A stretch of 54,024 nucleotides of DNA, taken from assembly GCA_028279875.1 (NCBI GenBank), contig JANQMU010000068.1, forward strand, positions 1 to 54,024. Reading direction: 5' to 3'. A model generated the notes under the pieces. It made no database searches, had not been told where the DNA came from, and saw nothing but the letters and a program-made list of their open reading frames with translations. Shown here one piece after another: positions 51,543 through 54,024 of this stretch; position 1 is the first letter of the stretch; each line of letters starts with the position of its first letter. The position numbers and the translations under genes are program-made. Source of the stretch: Rhizobiaceae bacterium (GTDB lineage: Bacteria > Pseudomonadota > Alphaproteobacteria > Rhizobiales > Rhizobiaceae).

Positions 51543-53210
51543 TTGGCTCGAAGACCACGAATATTTAAGGATGCGTTTCTACACGCTCTAATACGGAACG
51601 GTTATCTTCCGGAGGAAGTTCCTCCTGTTGTAACCGCCAAATTCTTTTCCGAACATTGCAAAACAAATTACTCCTATTGGAATGCGCAAACAAATAAACT
51701 GATAAGACTGAGCACCGAATACGATGTTTTTTCAGTGCCGAAAACCACCACCGGACGCAGACTACTTACGTTGGTAAATCCGGTTGCTCAACTAGGTCTC
51801 TCACTAATTATCTCAGAAAACAGAGTCGCCATTAAGAAGAAAATTGCTCGATCAAAAATTTCCCTTTATGAAACTGAAGAGAATCTAGCCGCAGATAGGG
51901 CATTTAAAGGCCTGAATTTTGAGAAATGGCACGACTTACAAGACAGTATTTCCTCTAGATACGCATATGCCTTAAAGGCTGATATTTCTCGCTTTTTTTA
52001 TACAATCTATACTCATTCAATTCCTTGGGCCGTTTGGGGCAAAATCAAAGCAAAACAAAGCTATCGCCTACGTTGGTTTAAGGCCCATTGGAGCAACAGA
52101 ATTGATATGGCCCTGCAATCCTGTCAGTCACGAGAGACATTTGGAATTCCCGTTGGTCCAGATACATCAAGAATAATTGCTGAAATCTTGATGTCCGGTA
52201 TCGAATGGGAAAGCGGATTTTCAAAAACTCTGGAGTTCTCAAACGCTGTTCGGTTAATCGACGACATTTACATTGGCAAGCAATCAAAAGAAGATGCCCA
52301 AAAGACACTTAATGATCTAGAAGCCGCTTTTTGGAATTACAACCTTCAATTAAATGAAGAAAAAACGAGTATATCTGAAACAAAATATGTATACGATGAA
52401 TACTGGAAAAGAGATTTCGACGAAATAAAGTTTCGCAAAACTGGTAGGGTATCAGATAAGAAAAAAATAAAACATATAGTAGATACAGCACTTTATCACT
52501 GTGAACATGAGAAGACAGAGCTACCCGCTATTTGGGCATGCCGTAGGCTAATCAGCCTTTCTCCATCTATCAACGACGATCTCTCGTTGATAGATGCTTT
52601 TTTCCGATTGGGTCGGGATTTTCCTTCCACAATTAAACACGTTGCAGAATTCTTGGTAAATAATCGACCACATCTTTCCTCACCGGAAATCGTGGACAGC
52701 GTTGAATACTGGATAAAGATTCTGATTAAACTGAACTACGGAAACAACAATGATTTTGAGCTATCTTGGGTCCTCCTAATTGCCGGAATATATGGGATAA
52801 ATTTGAAGAGTGACGACTTTCCAGATTTTGACTACATCCCGAACTCCGTTGCATTCTCGATTATTGGGTTGTTACGGCAACATGGCCTTTTGGATGTTCC
52901 ACTTAGTTCTTGGAACTGGAAATCACGCCTTAAGCAGAGCGGAATATATGGTCCGGATTGGTTGCCGCTTTATGAAGCTGTTCTTCGGAAATGGACAAGA
53001 GATAAAAAACTCATTGGACAGGTAAATTCCAGTCCGCATTTTCGGAGATTGCTAGCGGACAACATCTCTTTTCTTGACGATGATATTTTGAAAGTCTCAA
53101 GAATTGATTTTAGGAGAAGGAAACTGGTTGTTGCCAAGTCAAAAAAAGTAGAGGATTGGCGGAGGAAGACGACTGTTTGGCTTACAAAACGAACTACTTA
53201 TGCGGGTTGA
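51543..53210 (+). CDS. stand-alone reverse transcriptase, defence (DRT/UG-type) candidate
   Basis: A 555-residue reverse transcriptase. Motif A is YALKADISRFFYTIYTHS (Asp147), motif B is FGIPVGPDTSRIIAEI (201-214), and motif C is RLIDDIYIG, so the catalytic YxDD reads LIDD (238-241), and LNEEKT follows as motif D. A 280-residue C-terminal region ends with DWLPLYEAVLRKW, a pattern I associate with unknown-group and abortive-infection reverse transcriptases rather than group II introns or retrons; no maturase or HNH part is seen. The start is TTG 51543 because no ATG precedes the conserved N-terminus (FLHALIRNGYLPEEVPP). AT-rich codons differ strongly from the left part of the window. Confidence 0.85.
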   Translation: MARRPRIFKDAFLHALIRNGYLPEEVPPVVTAKFFSEHCKTNYSYWNAQTNKLIRLSTEYDVFSVPKTTTGRRLLTLVNPVAQLGLSLIISENRVAIKKKIARSKISLYETEENLAADRAFKGLNFEKWHDLQDSISSRYAYALKADISRFFYTIYTHSIPWAVWGKIKAKQSYRLRWFKAHWSNRIDMALQSCQSRETFGIPVGPDTSRIIAEILMSGIEWESGFSKTLEFSNAVRLIDDIYIGKQSKEDAQKTLNDLEAAFWNYNLQLNEEKTSISETKYVYDEYWKRDFDEIKFRKTGRVSDKKKIKHIVDTALYHCEHEKTELPAIWACRRLISLSPSINDDLSLIDAFFRLGRDFPSTIKHVAEFLVNNRPHLSSPEIVDSVEYWIKILIKLNYGNNNDFELSWVLLIAGIYGINLKSDDFPDFDYIPNSVAFSIIGLLRQHGLLDVPLSSWNWKSRLKQSGIYGPDWLPLYEAVLRKWTRDKKLIGQVNSSPHFRRLLADNISFLDDDILKVSRIDFRRRKLVVAKSKKVEDWRRKTTVWLTKRTTYAG

Positions 53211-53675
53211 TTGATCATATTTCAATAGTGCTTCAAATCGAGTCCAGAGAGGTAGTTTGCTGAGCTTGTTTCTCTAGTTGTACAGAGAGGGTAATCCCCT
53301 GACACTACCGCTTCGAGCGGTTTGATTGACTTTTCCCGTTTTTTTAGGGCCAGGACGGATTAGAATTTTCCAAGTTTTGGGTTGCGTTTAGCGACGGCGT
53401 GGAGCCCGCAAGAGGCTCAAGCGCCAGAGTGGCGGTTTGTCGTCGATCTATATTTGACACGGAATAGCCACGTGTGGGGTGAATTGTGTCCTTCGCAGTG
53501 AATGTCCGCATTCCCCCCAAACGGAAAATAAGTGCATCGTTGTGAACCACAAGGAAGAGCTTAGACCGAGCCTCGTTTGCAATACATTGCGTGCATTGAA
53601 ACATTGCGTGCATTGAAGCCGGGCCAAAGGCCTTCGGATCCGCTGGACCGGGTGTGATCGAGATACGCCTCGGAG
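53211..53675. other. non-coding region downstream of the reverse transcriptase
   Basis: No gene is supported. A stem ACCGCT-TCG-AGCGGT at 53307-53321 followed by a broken T-rich stretch could be a weak terminator about 100 bases after the reverse transcriptase stop. A minus-strand open frame at 53344-53721 has no ribosome site and overlaps the antitoxin remnant in another frame, so it is not accepted. Confidence 0.45.
53584..53617 (+). repeat. 17-bp perfect tandem duplication
   Basis: ACATTGCGTGCATTGAA occurs twice head to tail (53584-53600 and 53601-53617). It looks like a recent slippage or repair duplication in non-coding DNA. Confidence 0.85.
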
Positions 53676-53900
53676 TTACCTTATCGACGCCCGCAAAACG
53701 TCGTTGATGTGGCGCTGCCAATCGCCGTCGGCCTTCCTGAAATGATCGATAATGTCCTGGTCCAGACGAACCGTTGCCGTTCGCTCCGGCGCGTCGGTCT
53801 CGTTGAACAGTGCCTGGATGGCGGCCTGTTCGGAATTGGTGATGGAACAGGCGTATTTGCGGAACCTCTTTACCGGGTCCGGTTCTATTACGGTGACAGT
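53676..53900 (-). pseudogene. BrnA-like antitoxin remnant, start lost
   Basis: A 74-codon frame ends with TATVRLDQDIIDHFRKADGD then WQRHINDVLRASIR, the ribbon-helix-helix C-terminus of BrnA-type antitoxins (VRLDxDIIxxFRxxGxxWQxxINxxLR). Going upstream the frame meets a TAA at 53901-53903 inside the 44-bp hairpin, and no ATG, GTG or TTG is available between. The gene therefore seems to have lost its start when the hairpin sequence arrived. No BrnT toxin is visible in the remaining 87 bases. Confidence 0.65.
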
Positions 53901-53937
53901 TTACTTAATTCCCAATCGGGAATTAAGTAAACTGTCA
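53894..53937. repeat. 44-bp perfect hairpin, possible transposon end
   Basis: Arms of exactly 20 bp (53894-53913 and 53918-53937, TGACAGTTTACTTAATTCCC and its complement) surround the loop AATC. It disrupts the antitoxin frame. Similar TTAAGTA-ACTGTC sequences occur, to my memory, at the ends of elements with single-strand (Y1/REP-associated) transposases; this link is tentative. It could alternatively act as a bidirectional terminator, though it lacks a T-run. Confidence 0.7.
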
Positions 53938-54024
53938 TCTATGGACGCCCCCTTGATTGCAAGTGTTTTTTGATGGTTCTGGCAGTTTGGGATTGCAGTC
54001 ATCTATCCGGCCTGTTTGCGCGGT
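53938..54024. other. window end, nothing assignable
   Basis: On the minus strand a frame entering from the right ends in PRKQAG and a stop at 54003-54005, but only six codons are visible. It may be the tail of a gene outside the window, possibly the mobile element that owns the hairpin. Confidence 0.25.

Noticed and set aside
51543..53210. Retron or group II intron reverse transcriptase
   Set aside because: No maturase or endonuclease part and no intron-like boundaries are visible, and the C-terminal domain is of the unknown-group type. A retron msr-msd was looked for upstream but no convincing inverted a1/a2 pair was seen.
53307..53321. Strong terminator after the reverse transcriptase
   Set aside because: The stem is only six pairs and the following T-stretch is interrupted; kept as a weak possibility in the gap entry.
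53344..53721. Minus-strand open frame of 125 codons near the right end
   Set aside because: It overlaps the BrnA-like frame in another phase, spans the 17-bp duplication, has no ribosome site and shows no recognisable domain.

Overview
The window looks like chromosome or megaplasmid DNA from an alphaproteobacterium of the rhizobial type (Hyphomicrobiales). The reasons are the high GC of most of the window, GC-biased third codon positions, a complete aglR-aglEFGAK alpha-glucoside locus like that of Sinorhizobium, heterotetrameric sarcosine oxidase genes in rhizobial order, several solute-binding ABC importers each beside a LacI or LysR regulator, and a TTAA-N7-TTAAC CtrA-type box. No rRNA, tRNA, CRISPR array or complete insertion sequence was found.

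Layout. 1-1913: the end of an RND efflux operon (permease N-terminus, cut by the window edge, and membrane-fusion protein). 2075-9756: the alpha-glucoside locus, with the LacI-type repressor aglR divergent from binding protein aglE, permeases aglF and aglG, GH13 glucosidase aglA and ATPase aglK. Two near-identical 12-bp operator-like sites flank the divergent promoters. 9902-12263: a Tas-like aldo/keto reductase and a cyclopropane-fatty-acid-synthase-like methyltransferase. 12260-21203 (minus strand): a probable long operon soxBDAG - ureohydrolase - acetolactate-decarboxylase-like protein with a ribbon-helix-helix-like N-terminus - Gfo/Idh/MocA::aldo-keto-reductase fusion, with a divergent LysR gene. 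22240-24684: a small P-loop ATPase, a small secreted protein and a class III nucleotide cyclase. 24943-28391: a polar amino-acid ABC importer. 28645-30625: a LacI and a LysR regulator.

30612-40933 is an unusual catabolic cluster. On the minus strand are a HisC-like aminotransferase and a two-subunit thiamine-diphosphate decarboxylase of the sulfopyruvate-decarboxylase type. Divergent from them, and tightly packed, are a DoeB/aspartoacylase-like deacylase, an aldehyde dehydrogenase, a phthalate-type Rieske oxygenase, two tandem paralogues of unknown family, a DUF1116 (YlbE/AllG-like) protein, an amidase and a 2Fe-2S ferredoxin. The chemistry suggests amino acid -> 2-oxo acid -> aldehyde -> acid, with a separate oxygenase/amidase branch. 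The substrate is unknown. 40943-47661 holds a second LacI-controlled sugar-type ABC importer (ATPase, binding protein, two permeases), with a perfect 16-bp palindrome and a seven-codon leader ORF in front of it, then convergent RidA-like and unrecognised genes.

From about 47.7 kb the character changes. Genes become sparse, GC falls (most clearly in the reverse transcriptase gene) and the content is defence-like: an ApeA-like HEPN protein, a membrane-anchored coiled-coil/TPR protein, and a stand-alone reverse transcriptase with an LIDD motif in place of YxDD, preceded by 400 bp of non-coding DNA. Mobile-DNA traces are a 102-bp MITE-like element with 22-bp perfect inverted repeats, a 44-bp perfect hairpin, and a BrnA-like antitoxin remnant cut at that hairpin. 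I read this end as an acquired island whose right side lies outside the window.
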